From positions 2,666,001 to 2,730,000 of the forward strand of contig JAVHKY010000043.1 of the NCBI GenBank assembly GCA_035079385.1: 64,000 nt of DNA. Reading direction: 5' to 3'. Shown piece after piece: positions 1 through 12,400 of this stretch (positions are counted from its first letter, which is position 1; every line of letters starts with the position of its first letter). The stretch comes from Aspidiotus rigidus. Taxonomy: Eukaryota > Arthropoda > Insecta > Hemiptera > Diaspididae. Under the pieces are notes generated by a model. It had not been told where the DNA came from and did not search any database. It was given only the letters and a program-made list of their open reading frames with translations. Both the position numbers and the translations under genes were made by a program.

Positions 1-1859
1 AGGTTTTTTTCAACACTGAATAACATGTGTATATTTTATGACTGGAGGTAATTCCAAAAATTTGTCCGTGATCAGAGATCTCCTGGGGGTTCCGAGAGAG
101 GCCAGGCCTTTTGAAGTATCTGGAAACATGTAAAAATATTTTGAAGATTACTGTAGGAGCCTCGAAGTGAGGCGACTGTGACCTAAATATATCCCAGTGG
201 ACAATGTATCTGCATGCAGTGTAAATGCATTTAGGTACATACTAATATTTTTAGTCTTCTTCACTCGTTGACGCATCCTTCTTTTTGAAAAAGAACAATC
301 CAATCTAAACAAACGAAAAACAAAAAAAAATAAAATGTATGACACAGCACAAAATGGTCGTACACGTACGGAAGAGCCCACAAACCCCGTCTCTTCAATA
401 GTGAGAACTGAGAAATGATTTTGTGCAAATAGGGAAGAAATGAAAAAAACTTGAGACATTCAATACTGCTGCCCTTCAGAGAGAAAGGGTACCACTGTGT
501 ACGAAAAAAAAAATCTGTTAGAGCCAAATCAATTAGCTGGTATAGGTACTGGTTATTCGGCCGAGTAGCTCATGGCTCTCTCGCTTAACTTAGTAAGTCC
601 AGTACATATATAGCTTATCGGGCTAACTAGCTTTTCAGGGCTCATTCGCGCTAGTATATTGTATACCCAAGGTAATGTGCGCCAGAAAAATTTGAAATTG
701 ACCTAGGGATCGAGCTGAAATCAAAAGTACTGTAAGCCAGGCAAAGTAGCTTTTCGGGACTCACTCACTCCATTCGTTCGCCCTCATTACTAGCCTAGTA
801 TAAGTCTAGTATACTGTATGTTAGGCTGAATAGCTCCCGTGCAAGCTTGAATAGTTCAATATAGGCTTAATTAACCGTAATATACAACTAGCTGTCGGCT
901 CACACAGTCCCTAGTGTATACCTAGAGAACTCGGACAGGCCTTTGACTATATGTATGCTATGTGGAACTTCGCCAGACGGTAAAAATTATGGCTCAACAC
1001 ATAAAATGAGGTGGAGAGGTGCGACTCTGTTACGCTTACGGCGTTGGTGTGTGTGTATTTTAAATGTGAGGAGGAGCTTTTCCCCAAGTATTCGAAGCCT
1101 AGTATAAAGTTGGTATACAAGTAGTTTATATTCCATCCAATGCTATACTATTCTTAAGACTTAGATAAGCCTAATTTGTAGTCTAAAAGTAGGGTATTCC
1201 ACACTTGTATATCATTCCTAATATGATAAGCCTTGTATGAAGCTATTTGTAGCATGGAAGTATAATATTCCATAATGTCGTCATCTGTAACCAAGGAAGA
1301 GAGGTCACAAAATAGAAATTTTGTCCTGGGGTTGAAAATGAAATTGGGGTACAGAAAAGACATGAAATAATATGTCAATAAACTTTCTAGAGACGATTGC
1401 GACTGACTGTTGGTTTTCAAATTTCGAAATAAGAAGACGTCTTTCATTTAATTCTTTAAATTCGAACGGTCACTTAAAAATGATTAGAAAGCTAATCGAA
1501 TTTTCGATAATCACGTTTTGCCCACAGTTACATGTAAGCCTTGTAGAATTTACAGTACATATGCCTATAATAATATACCCACGATTCTCTTTAAACCAAT
1601 ATACTCGTGTAATCATTCTAATCTTGCCAAATGTAGTTTAAAAATAAATTTCTCAAGAGAGGAGCTGCGTTTCAAAATCTGTAGTACTGGAGCAAGGTGG
1701 TCAAATTCATTGAGAGAAGAAGAATAAGTCTTGAAGGTTTCGGGGAAAATTCTTTTTGTACAACACAGAGTCCGAGGAAAAGTTTCCTTACCATTTTTAG
1801 AGCTATTTTTTCTATCTCAAAAACCAGAAAGTGGCATTAATACAAAAATTTCTTTACAG
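1..1859. other. Intron or upstream sequence of the giant gene
   Basis: No convincing exon is visible. The first supported exon starts in the middle of an Ig domain, so its first half must lie upstream of the window and this stretch is intron. Between about 570 and 900 there are degenerate repeats of short units such as TAGCTTTTC and CTAGTATA, with two loosely similar blocks about 130 bp apart. Open frames here are short and show no domain signature. Confidence 0.6.
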
Positions 1860-2040
1860 ATAACATGGTATCACGACAATCAAATTTTGCGTAAAAGCGA
1901 GCGTTTGAACTTTTTAGAGGATGATCGTTTTTACTGTTTGGACGTTGGTTGGACAGTATTGCCCGACGAAGGTCATTGGACTTGTATCGCCGAAAACAAG
2001 CACGGCTGTAGCGTTTCTTCCGCCTATCTTACTATCCTAG
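1860..2040 (+). CDS. Exon: second half of an Ig domain (type 2)
   Basis: The acceptor tctttacag opens the exon in phase 0 with ITWYHDNQILRKSERLNF, the C-C' strands of an I-set domain. It continues to DEGHWTCIAENKHGC, where the usual DxGxYxC motif has W for Y, and ends SSAYLTILG at donor CTAG|gtaggt in phase 1. The first half of the domain, including its first Cys, lies outside the window. In type it matches the second and fourth visible domain pairs (E-W-K-C and E-W-R-A motifs). Confidence 0.9.
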
Positions 2041-2157
2041 GTAGGTTTGTGATTTACAAGTATTGCTTTGTTTAAAGCACACGATCAAAACATTAATTTT
2101 TAATTTGCAAACTAAGTACCTCGGTAATTGAAAAAAAATACTTTTTTTCTTTTACAG

Positions 2158-2446
2158 TCCCGAAAGCCTATAAAACGCCTCGTTTTGTCGAGGAATTAAA
2201 AGCGATACTAGCAGAAGACGGCACCGTGTCGTTAGAGTGTAAAGTTATCGGCGTACCGACGCCAATGTTACATTGGTACAAGGATGGTAAGAAAATCACC
2301 GCCGGTGACACATTTGCCCTGAGAGCAAATTCTTCGGATTCATCTTCGCTGGGAACGTATTCATGTGTCGCGAAAAATTGTCTAGGTCAAGCCTTCTCTT
2401 CGTCGAGTGTTCACTTCCACAACGAAGGGCAACTGAGTGACAAAAG
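2158..2446 (+). CDS. Exon: complete Ig domain (type 1)
   Basis: Acceptor tttacag, entered in phase 1. The exon encodes one whole I-set domain: TPRFVEELKAILAEDGTVSL, then ECKVIGVPTPMLHWYKDGKK with the first Cys and core Trp, then LGTYSCVAKNCLGQ with the second Cys. The E-F segment is unusual. The normal L-x-I-x-x-V and Asp before GxYxC are replaced by a Ser-rich loop (NSSDSSSLGTY). A linker of about 10 residues ends QLSDK at donor AAAAG|gtacat in phase 2. Confidence 0.92.
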
Positions 2447-2842
2447 GTACATTTTGTATTTCCATTTCACATATATATTAAACGGTAGTATTACAAACGT
2501 TCTATTTGTTGGGAGAGCGATCCCAATTTATTTTTTTTCTTTCTTTTGATTTCAATTAAAAATATTATAAGAAATGTGAAATCAGTATCGCAGAATTTGT
2601 ATCATCGAGCGAACAAACCTATTTGGCAAAAATCCAATATAATCTTTACTATTATATGCATCCTGAACGTGTACATTATCGAGGGTGAATTCCCGCATTC
2701 AAAAAAATAATGAATATTCGAGTGTGTAATAAATGTCTGTACATATTTATAATGTACGTATGTACATGTATGATATACACTCTTTTGAGGCGCAATAATA
2801 TACTTGCTACAACTGATGTATATTTCTCTGTTCGAACCGCAG
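2447..2842. other. Intron
   Basis: About 400 bp of AT-rich sequence between two Ig exons. Nothing beyond splice signals is recognisable. Confidence 0.7.
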
Positions 2843-2934
2843 CGCTTTTTTATTGGGACCTCAACCAAAATTTGTTCGAGAGCTACAAAATGCAGAAACG
2901 CAAATCGAGGCCCCGTTAACGTTATCGTGTCAAG
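2843..2934 (+). CDS. Exon: first part of an Ig domain (type 2)
   Basis: A 92-bp exon entered in phase 2 (AG|C = Ser). It encodes a short linker and the A-B strands, GPQPKFVRELQNAETQ to PLTLSCQ with the first Cys, and ends at donor CAAG|gtaggt in phase 1. The next exon supplies the rest of the domain. Confidence 0.85.
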
Positions 2935-3021
2935 GTAGGTCGTGTAGTGTACACACACCCACTAAATCCTCGAGAATGGCGTCAATTTTAACTAGAATTT
3001 TTTTTTTTTTTACCTTTCTAG

Positions 3022-3234
3022 TGGTAGTGCCTCCGTGGCCGAAAACGATTGACTGGTACAATAAGAATGGGCGAGTGGTAGAAAACGACAAATATAAAAT
3101 GATAGCCGATGGACTCGGTATGTACGCGATGGAGATCAAAAAGGTAGAGATGATGGATGAGGGCGAATGGAAATGCGTTGCAACCAGTTTCTTTGGTATC
3201 AAAGCGTTCACTTCCTGTTTCATTACAGTCAAAT
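3022..3234 (+). CDS. Exon: rest of the type 2 Ig domain
   Basis: Acceptor ctttctag follows a poly-T tract, entered in phase 1. Encodes PPWPKTIDWYNKNGRVVEND (core Trp) and MYAMEIKKVEMMDEGEWKC (second Cys, with W for Tyr), closing with FTSCFITVK. Donor AAAT|gtaagc, phase 1. An alternative acceptor seven bases downstream (gtag|TG) would also splice but changes the frame, so the first AG is preferred. Confidence 0.88.
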
Positions 3235-4111
3235 GTAAGCCCAAACAAAATTTATATAAATAAAAAAAGCAGAGTTGGATAAGAATCCCTTATCTGTATC
3301 AATTCCCGAAATCTTCATGCTATATAAAGAATTTCTTCGTCGCGATTCATGTTTCATCATCAAATGAGCCAAAGTAGAGGAATCTACTAATTTTGGTTAA
3401 CCTTCTTCGTATTTCTTGCATTTCGCCTCCACAGATGTGGCAGAACGAAACGCAAAATATCGTGTTTTTTTGGCATTCCTACGATAGATGGTAACTCTAA
3501 TTTATACGTTGACTTAGATTTGTCTTATCAATAGTTTCTCCTAAAACTTATATCATCTATTTACGCCCCCACCACCTTTCTTTAAATTATCTATATATCT
3601 CTCGTCTACCATTTTCCAAATTTTATTTCCAAATAGCAGCGCAAGTGGATGTTAAAGAAAGATGAAATATAAACGGCTAAATTTTGAATCATGGACTGTG
3701 ATTGTGGAGTCATTGTCGTGATGATTGGATTAGAGCATAATTTTCTTGTTCACTTTTGTCTACGTCTCTCTGTTCGTCCACATAGACGAAAATGTACACC
3801 CAGTGACGAAGTTGAATTCATAGAAATTCTGACGTCCCAAGTTTAATGTAGGAAAAAACCCATCTATTCACAAAAAGTTATGGTCTTTAAAAAGTATCAA
3901 GTGTACTCGAAACTTTCCATCTTTTTATATAATTATAGATCTAAACTAACAGCAACCCCACTGGAAAAAAAAAAACACTAATCTCGCGAAATATTAAAGT
4001 ATGGGAGTTGCAAAAATGTTGACTAAATGTTGTTGAGAAAAAAACCGTGACAATCCGACTCTGCCTGTAGACTTTTTTGTTAGATCAAACGCATAAATCG
4101 TTTTTTAATAG
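3235..4111. other. Intron
   Basis: About 880 bp between Ig exons. It is AT-rich with short open frames only. No repeat or element was recognised. Confidence 0.7.
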
Positions 4112-4294
4112 TCCCAAAGAACTACAAATTACCAAAGTTTTTGGAGAATCTACGAGCTGTTATGACTCCAGAAGGGCTCGTATCGTTTGAGTGTAAAGTA
4201 GTCGGCTACCCAACGCCGCAATTGAAATGGCTGAAGGATGGTAAAGAATTGAAACCGGGAGACGTGTATCAGCTAACTGGAACAAATTCTCTGG
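4112..4294 (+). CDS. Exon: first two thirds of an Ig domain (type 1)
   Basis: Acceptor tttttaatag, phase 1. Encodes PKFLENLRAVMTPEGLVSF, ECKVVGYPTPQLKWLKDGKE and LKPGDVYQLTGTNSL, closely parallel to the domains at 2158 and 5012-5417. Donor CTGG|gtaact in phase 1 splits the LGTY motif, which the next exon completes. The intron that follows is only 84 bp. Confidence 0.9.
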
Positions 4295-4378
4295 GTAACT
4301 ACAAATACAGCAGTGAAATCCACCGATAAAAACTTTTTCTCATTGATTATATGCGAGCACTACACCGTTTTCTTATAG

Positions 4379-4576
4379 GGACATATTGCTGCATAGCCAA
4401 AAATTCCATGGGTGAGATTAGTAGTACCACAGTGTTGACCCTTGAGGATATACAGAGTCAGTTGACGGAAGAGGAAAGACTGATGATTTTTGCAATTAAT
4501 CAGCCACCTTATTTCGTTAAAGGATTAAGCTCACATGAATTGGAAATCAACGAAGGATTCAAGTTTCACGTGCAAG
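4379..4576 (+). CDS. Exon: end of type 1 Ig and start of type 2 Ig
   Basis: Acceptor tcttatag, phase 1. It completes GTYCCIAKNSMGEISS (second Cys). An acidic linker with EDIQSQLTEEERLMIFAI follows, then the A-B strands of the next domain, QPPYFVKGLSSHELEINEGF. Donor GCAAG|gtaaat, phase 1. Confidence 0.9.
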
Positions 4577-4667
4577 GTAAATCCTGTAATATAACCATGT
4601 AGTTGGGAAAATTGGCCTAATACCTCAACACCATTATTATACGTGTTTTTGTTTTAATTTTTTTTAG

Positions 4668-4804
4668 TCAGCGCCAAACCCGATCCGAAAATATTCTGGT
4701 ATCGAAACGACGAATTAATCGAAAAAAGCGAACGAATAACAATACTGAAGGAAGAACATGGAAATTTCTTCTTATGTATTAAACGAGCAGAACTAAAAGA
4801 TCAG
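4668..4804 (+). CDS. Exon: middle of a type 2 Ig domain
   Basis: Acceptor tttttag, phase 1. Encodes SAKPDPKIFWYRNDELIEKS and ERITILKEEHGNFFLCIKRA, ending KDQ at donor in phase 0. The core Trp is present. The first cysteine position reads FHVQV, so this domain lacks the canonical first Cys. Confidence 0.88.
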
Positions 4805-5011
4805 GTATACTAGAGTAATCATGACTAATTTTACAACGAAAACATTTCAAGAAAGATGAGTTGAGGTTCTTGACAACAGCAAAGTGAAACTCAAGAGCAA
4901 GGCTAGTGTGGGATAAAATACCGCAGCTTTTATAGACCTTTCCTTGAAGCAGAACCCTCTATTTCGATATTCATACTTTACTGAGTGGAACTTTAATTTT
5001 TCACTTTATAG

Positions 5012-5167
5012 GCTGAATGGAGAGCAGTCGCTGTGAATGATTATGGTCAGAGTGTTACTTCGTGTTTCGTTAAACTCGCAGTTCCTAAACACTTCAAAGG
5101 CCCACGATTCTTAGAAGATTTAAAAGCTACTCTCACGAAAGAGGGTACAGTCAATCTAGAATGTAAA
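5012..5167 (+). CDS. Exon: end of type 2 Ig and start of type 1 Ig
   Basis: Acceptor cactttatag, phase 0. AEWRAVAVNDYGQSVTS closes the previous domain, with Ala where the second Cys would be. Then PKHFKGPRFLEDLKATLTKE and GTVNLECK begin the next domain with its first Cys. The donor is phase 0. Confidence 0.9.
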
Positions 5168-5236
5168 GTAAGTTCATTTGTACGACTCACCATTATTTAG
5201 TGCAAATAATATTTGAAAATCCCTCAATATACCTAG

Positions 5237-5417
5237 GTTATTGGAATCCCTCAACCTGAGTTACGTTGGTATAAAGACGGCAAATGTTTAAAATCGGGAG
5301 AAATGCATCGAATCATATCCGGTACCAATGGCACATGTCGTCTAGGCATGTACACTTGTGAAGCTCTAAATTGTATGGGAACTGTAACTAGTAGCGCTTC
5401 TTTACTAGCTTATGAAG
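5237..5417 (+). CDS. Exon: rest of the type 1 Ig domain
   Basis: Acceptor acctag, phase 0. Encodes [20 protein letters not shown] and [20 protein letters not shown], then [20 protein letters not shown]. It repeats the type 1 pattern: a short loop before LGxYxC and no E-strand motif. Donor GAAG|gtaaat, phase 1. The 148-bp TC tract begins about 40 bp downstream. Confidence 0.92.
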
Positions 5418-5454
5418 GTAAATATGCTCAACATCTTCGGGTGCTTCTCTTTCT

Positions 5455-5965
<511 letters not shown>

Positions 5966-6220
5966 AAGAAATACACGACGAAACAGCAAAACTACGTAAA
6001 AGTAATAATTTGGACATTCTTTCCATCATCACTGAAGAACGCTCGTCGCAGCTAAATAATAGCGACAAGAGTATGACGTACGAGGAAGCAGCAAATGTGT
6101 CTTTTTCATTTGATGGTAAAGAAGTTTCGATCTCTTTATACGAAACACCTGATCTTACCGAAGAAGAAGCGTTACAGATCGTCGAAATGTACGCCAATGA
6201 ACTGACTGATCAAATTTCAG
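5966..6220 (+). CDS. Exon: acidic non-Ig linker
   Basis: Acceptor tttttccag, phase 1. It encodes about 85 residues with no Ig signature: LRKSNNLDILSIITEERSSQ, SFSFDGKEVSISLYETPDLT and EEEALQIVEMYANELTDQIS. The segment is acidic and probably helical at its C-terminal end, forming a bridge from the Ig array to the giant exon. Donor TCAG|gtatac, phase 1. It is entirely open and is flanked by good splice sites in the phase that both neighbours require. Confidence 0.85.
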
Positions 6221-7319
6221 GTATACATACAAACTACGAATATTGACATGCATAAGAAACAAGGAAAAATTGCTGTTGACGAGGTCGAGGTAAAATTAGG
6301 CTCTGTCAAGATTTAAGCTCTTACGAATACTTTCAAATTCTTTTTCTCAGATAACCACAAATATGGAAAAATTTTAGCTTCTTAGCCATAAGAAAAAGAA
6401 ACACTTCCAAAAAGTTCAACTTCTGAGATTTATAAATGATAAACGACTGAGAAAATGTTTTTTGATGTTAACTCCGTTCTTGATAGTTGGTTGATTTAAA
6501 TTGTGAGAAGAATTTTGGATAGATATACTTGTATTCGTGAATAAACGAACAGAAAAAATGTTGAATTTTGATCTTCCCAAAGAAAAACTTTTAAAAAAAT
6601 CTCAACGTCGATACCTATAGGCTATATGTAAAATAAAAATTTATGAGAGTGCGAGTATAAAGATTCTCAGCAATGCTAAATAAAGAAGAGGGACTCAGAA
6701 GAAATTTGAGCTACCAACTTGTAGAGCTAAGATGGACGAAATTTTGGAAAATCTCGAAGTTTAGGTTTCATGGTGAAAGAATTTGAGTAAATTTGGCCCA
6801 ACATTTGAAGAGTTTATCTTTCTCAGTTCTCATTGGTCAACGTAGTTTAAATGAAAGAGACTTGACGATTAGCGAAAGAAATAAACTATGAGTTTTTTGG
6901 GGCAATATTGCACTGTTGAAACGCTCACAAAAAATCATTTACAGAGTCAAAAAAATCCGGGAAAGTTTAAAAATTCCTTTATTTGCTTCCTTCGTTTTGA
7001 AGAAAGAATGTCATCCCAGGACTCTAGTAATTTGTGCTGTTCTTTGCTCTGTTATCTCATCCATCTTCCTTACTCTATTTGGAAATCTCCGAACGGCTTT
7101 CTAAAGTAGGTTTGAGGTAGATTGTTTGGTGATACATAACAGAATTTTACGCTACCAAATGGAAGCGGAAATGCTTTTTTGGTAGGTATGTCTTCGAATC
7201 TACAAAGATGGGAAAAAAAGAAGAAAAGAATTACCCTTTAGTATCCTTCTTCTTTCACTACTTTGAAAAAGAAAACTTTTTTTGCCTTCTTCCAAGATAT
7301 GTAAATCGACGGCTTCCTT

Positions 7320-7745
7320 TTCCTATCACATATTGTAGCTTAAAAGTCAACATTTTTCGAAGTCTCTCTCCTGTCATATCATTATGTCTTGAAAGTCGAA
7401 ATTTTTCAAAGTTCAACTCCTTTATTAGGGTGAATCAGTCTTCGCTGAACACGGCGCGAGGTAAATTTCTAACTGGGAACCTGTTGTACAGGCGGTTATT
7501 CCGGGAAATTTGCCGTGCGCTGTATGCCGTATGATACCTGGCCAAAATGGAAATGCTCTAAGACCAACATCATTTGCAAAAATAGTTCAAGTCCCCTTCC
7601 CCCTATGATATATAGCTCAAAGGTCGGACTTGAAAAACTTTCAACTTTCGAGCCATATATGATAGGAGGGAGACTTGAAAAAATGTTGACTCTCAAGCTA
7701 TAAATGATAGGATAGGGACTTGGAAAATTTTCGATTCGCGAACCG
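7320..7745. repeat. Degenerate ~45-60 bp local repeat
   Basis: Several loose copies of a unit containing GACTTGAAAAA, a CTTTC/TTGAC stretch and GCTATAAATGATAGG lie head to tail near 7605-7740. Inverted-sense relatives lie around 7325-7430. Similar strings occur at about 25160-25320, 38130-38200 and 49190-49320. No termini are visible. Confidence 0.45.
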
Positions 7746-7748
7746 TAA

Positions 7749-8713
7749 TCTAATATATAAAGCAGAAAGTTTGTCCGTCCTCCTGTCCGTTTATAACTCG
7801 AGAACTAGTGGGCCGATCGCTTTCAAACTTTCAGGATATATTGTCCTCATCCCAGAGCAGCATATAGACTCATAAAAATAAAAATTTGACGGGGAGGTGC
7901 TGAGTAATTTCAAAAAAGGGCGAAAACAATGACTTTTTTCAATATAAAGGAAAAACGGGCATTATCGAGTACTGAAACTGCTTTGCGCTGTACGTTAGAC
8001 CTACGCGCGTTGAGTGGCGCCGTTTCGAAAATTGAATTATTGTGATAACTCGAGTATAACTCATTTTTATGAAAAATTGAAGAGAACAAAAATTGTAGCC
8101 CCTGTAATTTCCTTTCGAATGAGCCCGGTTCCAGATTTTTAGGAGGAAATTTTGCTACAGTATTCGCTGTACTTCCATACTAAGTAAGTTATTTTATTCA
8201 CAGTTTTAAAAACACCTACATAAAGGATTTTACATCCGGTATCTCATACAAGAACCAATGTCTAGACACGGTGCGCACTGCTGCGCGTATGGGCTAGCGG
8301 AAATGACCCTTTTTTTTACCTGTTGTCCGTGTGTTTTCTTAGGGACTGGCAAAATGTCAATGGATTTGTCTGTATTCTGCTGCGATACAGGCTTCACGCG
8401 TTAAGTCAGCTCTCAAGTGAATTAGTGTGTAAAAAATTTAATTTGGTGATTTTATTTTTGTGCGACTCGGAACTTTGATATTTTATAAGTACAGTCGCAG
8501 TTTTTGGTGTCTATTTTCTTATTTTTGAACTGAATAGTTGTGAATTTTGCAAAACTCTTTCCACTGTTTCTTTTTTAAAAATTCATCTGAATTCCAAGAT
8601 ACCTACAAAACACACATACCTATAAGATACAGATACCTATAAAACACAGATATCTACCTACTCAACACACAGCTAGCGGTCAGGCGCGCCGGAGGCGCGT
8701 CGCCAACCGCTAG
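7749..8713 (+). mobile_element. Helitron-like non-autonomous element
   Basis: The 5' end reads TCTAATATATAAAG and is followed by a CAGAAAGTTTGTCCGTCC-type sequence typical of arthropod Helitrons. The 3' end is a GC-rich hairpin whose outer arms are CTAGCGGT (about 8672) and ACCGCTAG, ending in CTAG at 8710-8713. It sits between A (7748) and T (8714), the usual Helitron insertion context. It has no Rep/helicase open frame. The ends come from pattern recognition; a second genomic copy would confirm them. Confidence 0.6.
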
Positions 8714-9045
8714 TATAATATAATAGAAGGGGACTTATGGTGTCTGAAGCATTGCATGTCTAGTTACTTCAAGGGGCTATCTTAATTCGGGTCATGTCAT
8801 GTATTATTTTTCAACCCATAGAACAAGTTCCCTGCGTTCCTCGTTTAACATCGTTAAGGAAGCTGTCGTTTTCAAAATAATCTCCCTTTAGACATATTCC
8901 CTGCTATAACGTTCATTTGAAGGATTCATGCGGGTGAAGCTGAACAGTATTTATCTAACAGCACAGAAATTTCATGTAAGGCAGGAAACTGAAAAAATGA
9001 TACTGATGCCCTTGCTAGTCATGCTAAAAATGAATGTCTTAATAT

Positions 9046-9200
9046 CATATGTGTCTTGCGATGAGAAAAGGATGCTCGTTGTCCACTGACAGAAACACCA
9101 TTTATCTCTGATTAGATATCCAATAAGAGAGAAATGGTGTTCCTGCCGTTCCTGCCAATGGGCAATGAGCATCCTTTTCTCATTGCAGGTCACAAATATG
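9046..9200. repeat. Long imperfect hairpin
   Basis: The arms at about 9046-9114 and 9122-9200 are imperfect reverse complements. The core arm ATGAGAAAAGGATGCTC is exact apart from one or two bases, and the inner arm contains ACACCATTT. The loop is about 7 bp, and one arm has an extra ~7-bp GGAACGG insert. It could be a fold-back MITE or a hairpin RNA source. Confidence 0.75.
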
Positions 9201-9455
9201 TATTGCGATTGATAGGCAAAAGATAGATAGGTACCTATTATTTTGTTTATTGCAATCTAGAATATGAAATTTTTCAATCCCACAATTATATACTGTCCCA
9301 AAGTCTTCAGACATGGTACAGGAAAAGTTCGTGAAATTGAGGTGCAGAACTTCTTATTGGTTGGTGATTGAACGATTTATGAATCTGATCACTGTGAGTG
9401 TACTGGTACTTATGGACCCATATGAATTAATGCTTTTTATTTTTTCTTTATACAG

Positions 9456-12400
9456 ATCAGAATATTGTTGAACTGCCATCATTACGATTCACCAAAGAAA
9501 CCGTTACAAGTGGTAATATTTTAATGGAGGCAACGATCATAGATGTACCACCTAACGAGTTCTGTGTTGAAGAAGAATTGAAGACGGATGCAGACGTCGA
9601 AAATTCAATGATGGACGATTCTGCTCTCCTGAATAATAACTCTACGAGCTTCGACGTCGAAAAAATAAATTTTGATTTCCCGCATATACATTCTAGTCAA
9701 CACCTCAATGAAGTGTTACTTTCCAAAACTCCAAATGAAAATTCGTTGACGGATACTAAACAAACAATCGGTGATTCCTTGAAAACATCAGTACTGTCCT
9801 TGAACACTAATATTGTTGATGGGATTAGCGATGAAGAAAAACAACAAAAAATTACAGCACTTCAAACTCCACTCGCACGTACTATTCGACAAGAAACTTT
9901 ACAAAAACGTGTATCTTTTGATTCAGAGGATGATTCGTTGTATGAATTTGAGAAACGCAAAGCCCAAGAAAAATTGCAACAATCTGTGGAAAGTTCGTCA
10001 ATCATTGTATCGACGATTGTAAACTGCTCTTCATTGCTAGACAAAAAAAATCTATCCCCTTTAGAATCGACTGCACTCTCTATCAGCGCCATGGAACTAG
10101 ACTTGGATAAAATTCAGAATGATTTAATTTGTAGTAAAGATCTTGAAAAAGATGTAACTAACTATACGTTGAACGTCTTAGACTCCTTATTACAGCCTAT
10201 TCACGAGATAAAAAATTCTTTGGAAATGATTGAAAACCGCTTGGGTGAAGGTGATAATGAAGAAAAAGAAATTATTATAAATACTCTGCACGAGTCTGTA
10301 CAAAAGATTCAATGCATCCTATCAGGACTGGACAGAGATGAAAATTACAAAAACAATCTCGTTTTTTGTAGCAGGCGTCAATCAATTTTGGGGATCGTTG
10401 TTAAACCGCTGATTGAGATCAAAGAGAGTTTAAACTTATTGACCATGGAGCACCTAAAACCATTTATGTTGTCCTCAGTCGAGAAAGACATTGATGATCA
10501 AAGCGATCCTTCCAGCAACGACGATTCCGTGCAGAGCGATTCCACTTCAGTTATTTCCGACGCGCGTAAAATGATTGTAATCTTAAACGAATACAATAAA
10601 GAGTTGGAAAATCTGGATGCGCTTATCCAGCAAAAACGAAATAGTGTTCAATATGACAATAATCTTCTTCAGATTTGTGAGAATCTTAATGCCATCGTTC
10701 AGCAAGTAAAAAATGTTCGAGATTGGTCTGCTACAATGCATCAGAATTCCTCAAATTTTCCTTTATTTGGACCTGAACACATGAGCGATGTATTAGAGTA
10801 TAATACCACAGTTCTCCAGTTTCTGGATACAAATATCAATGTTGTAAAAGCAGCTTTACAAACTTCCACTGGTTTCAATCAGATAGAAAAATTTTTGGAT
10901 GATACTTCTCTGGTTCGCGAAAACCTAGAGACCACATTGACATTAACATCAAAACTCTCTCCAATAACCACCGTAAATTACCTGACCGATGCTTTGAAGA
11001 GCTATACCAGCATTAGCAATCAATTCCCTAAGAATAAGTGTTTCTTACAAGACGTTTTAGCTGTAAATCCCGATTGCATGAGATCAATCAATGGCTCCAT
11101 AGAGACAATATTAAACAGTCTTGATACTATTGAAAAATGTTGTCAAGTAGAAAGCCTCTACCATAAAAAGCGCACCCTCCTTGCCTTCCATAGAATTAAA
11201 ATGCCGTTAAAACATTTGGAAATGACTTTATGTTCTGTCGAAAAGCAAATTCTCAATCACAAGGACGGAATCGGCAACATGACTGGTTTACAGGTTTATA
11301 AACTGGTGAATATAATAAGTGAACCTCTACAAATGGTTCGCAAAGAAATCAGTGTCATCTTAAACGACTGTCAATTGCAAGAATACACGCACGAGACAAC
11401 TGATACGTTGTTGACCCTGGCAGTACCCTCCTTTAGAGATTTTCAAGACACAATTACTGCATTCCACAACATTGTTTTCGACAAAGAGCCTGAAAGTATT
11501 GATGCAAATTATGTGCTTTCAGCACTGAATAATCTGAACCCTCCGCTCTATGAGCTGGCCAGCAGCATGATAAAGGTGGAAGAGTTGATTCTGTCGGATG
11601 CTCCAGTCGTCTCTGACCCACGGCTGGGTATCAGAATTGTTATTCAATCTATATCGAGTCTAATTAAAGCTATCTACTGTTTGCAGTCGAACTTGCCTCA
11701 AAATAATTCTACTGTCGGAGCTCTTTACCAACTGAACGAGCCACTGGTGGAGGTTAAGAACGGCTTCAAAGAGATAAATGATAGATTTTACCGAGAGGAT
11801 CCGAAGAAGGTTAATATTACCATGTTGAAAACCCTATCCACGCCATTCAATCAACTGCAAAAAGAGCTAATCAAAGCTAGTAATGTACTATCAGGTGACA
11901 TAAAAAATACAATTGCTGATTTGCAACGCACTATTCTGACAATTCAAGATCAAGTGTCTTTTGAATACGGCGACGAGCCGGCGTCTATTGAGTACAACAT
12001 AATGACTTTGCAAACCCTATTACAACCTTTGAACGTTTTGCGCAACCACTGTGTGACCATTAGAGAGGATCTAAAAAATGAAACATCATCTCTTGCTGAT
12101 ATAATTGATTCCTTGGAAGAAAAGCAAATGAAAATTGTCAATGATATAGACTATCTATTAGAAGAATTGATGAAAGACCCGGCTGATCAGCATTACCCAC
12201 CAAATCTAATTAGAGCTATTCATTCAACATTACACTTTCTGAAGAAGTACAAAGCTCTTCTGACAACGTTGCGGGAACCTGATTCTATTCAAAATGGCTC
12301 TTTGGGTCATAATGTTAAACGCGTTCTAGAACAAATGCATTTTGACTTTGATAAAATTGAGCAGAATATTGAATCTGAAGAGTTGAAATGTGAACTTAGA

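Larger units (their letters stand above)
6221..9455. other. 3.2-kb intron before the giant exon
   Basis: Contains a degenerate local repeat (about 7320-7745), a Helitron-like element (7749-8713) and a long imperfect hairpin (9046-9200), listed separately. No coding exon was recognised. Confidence 0.7.

Noticed and set aside
553..620. tRNA-like A-box string (GTAGCTCATGGC)
   Set aside because: No matching B-box, acceptor stem or cloverleaf could be drawn.
9524..9526. ATG at the start of the long open frame as a true initiator
   Set aside because: The frame is open upstream to a good acceptor at 9455 in the phase required by the preceding exon, so this Met is more likely internal.
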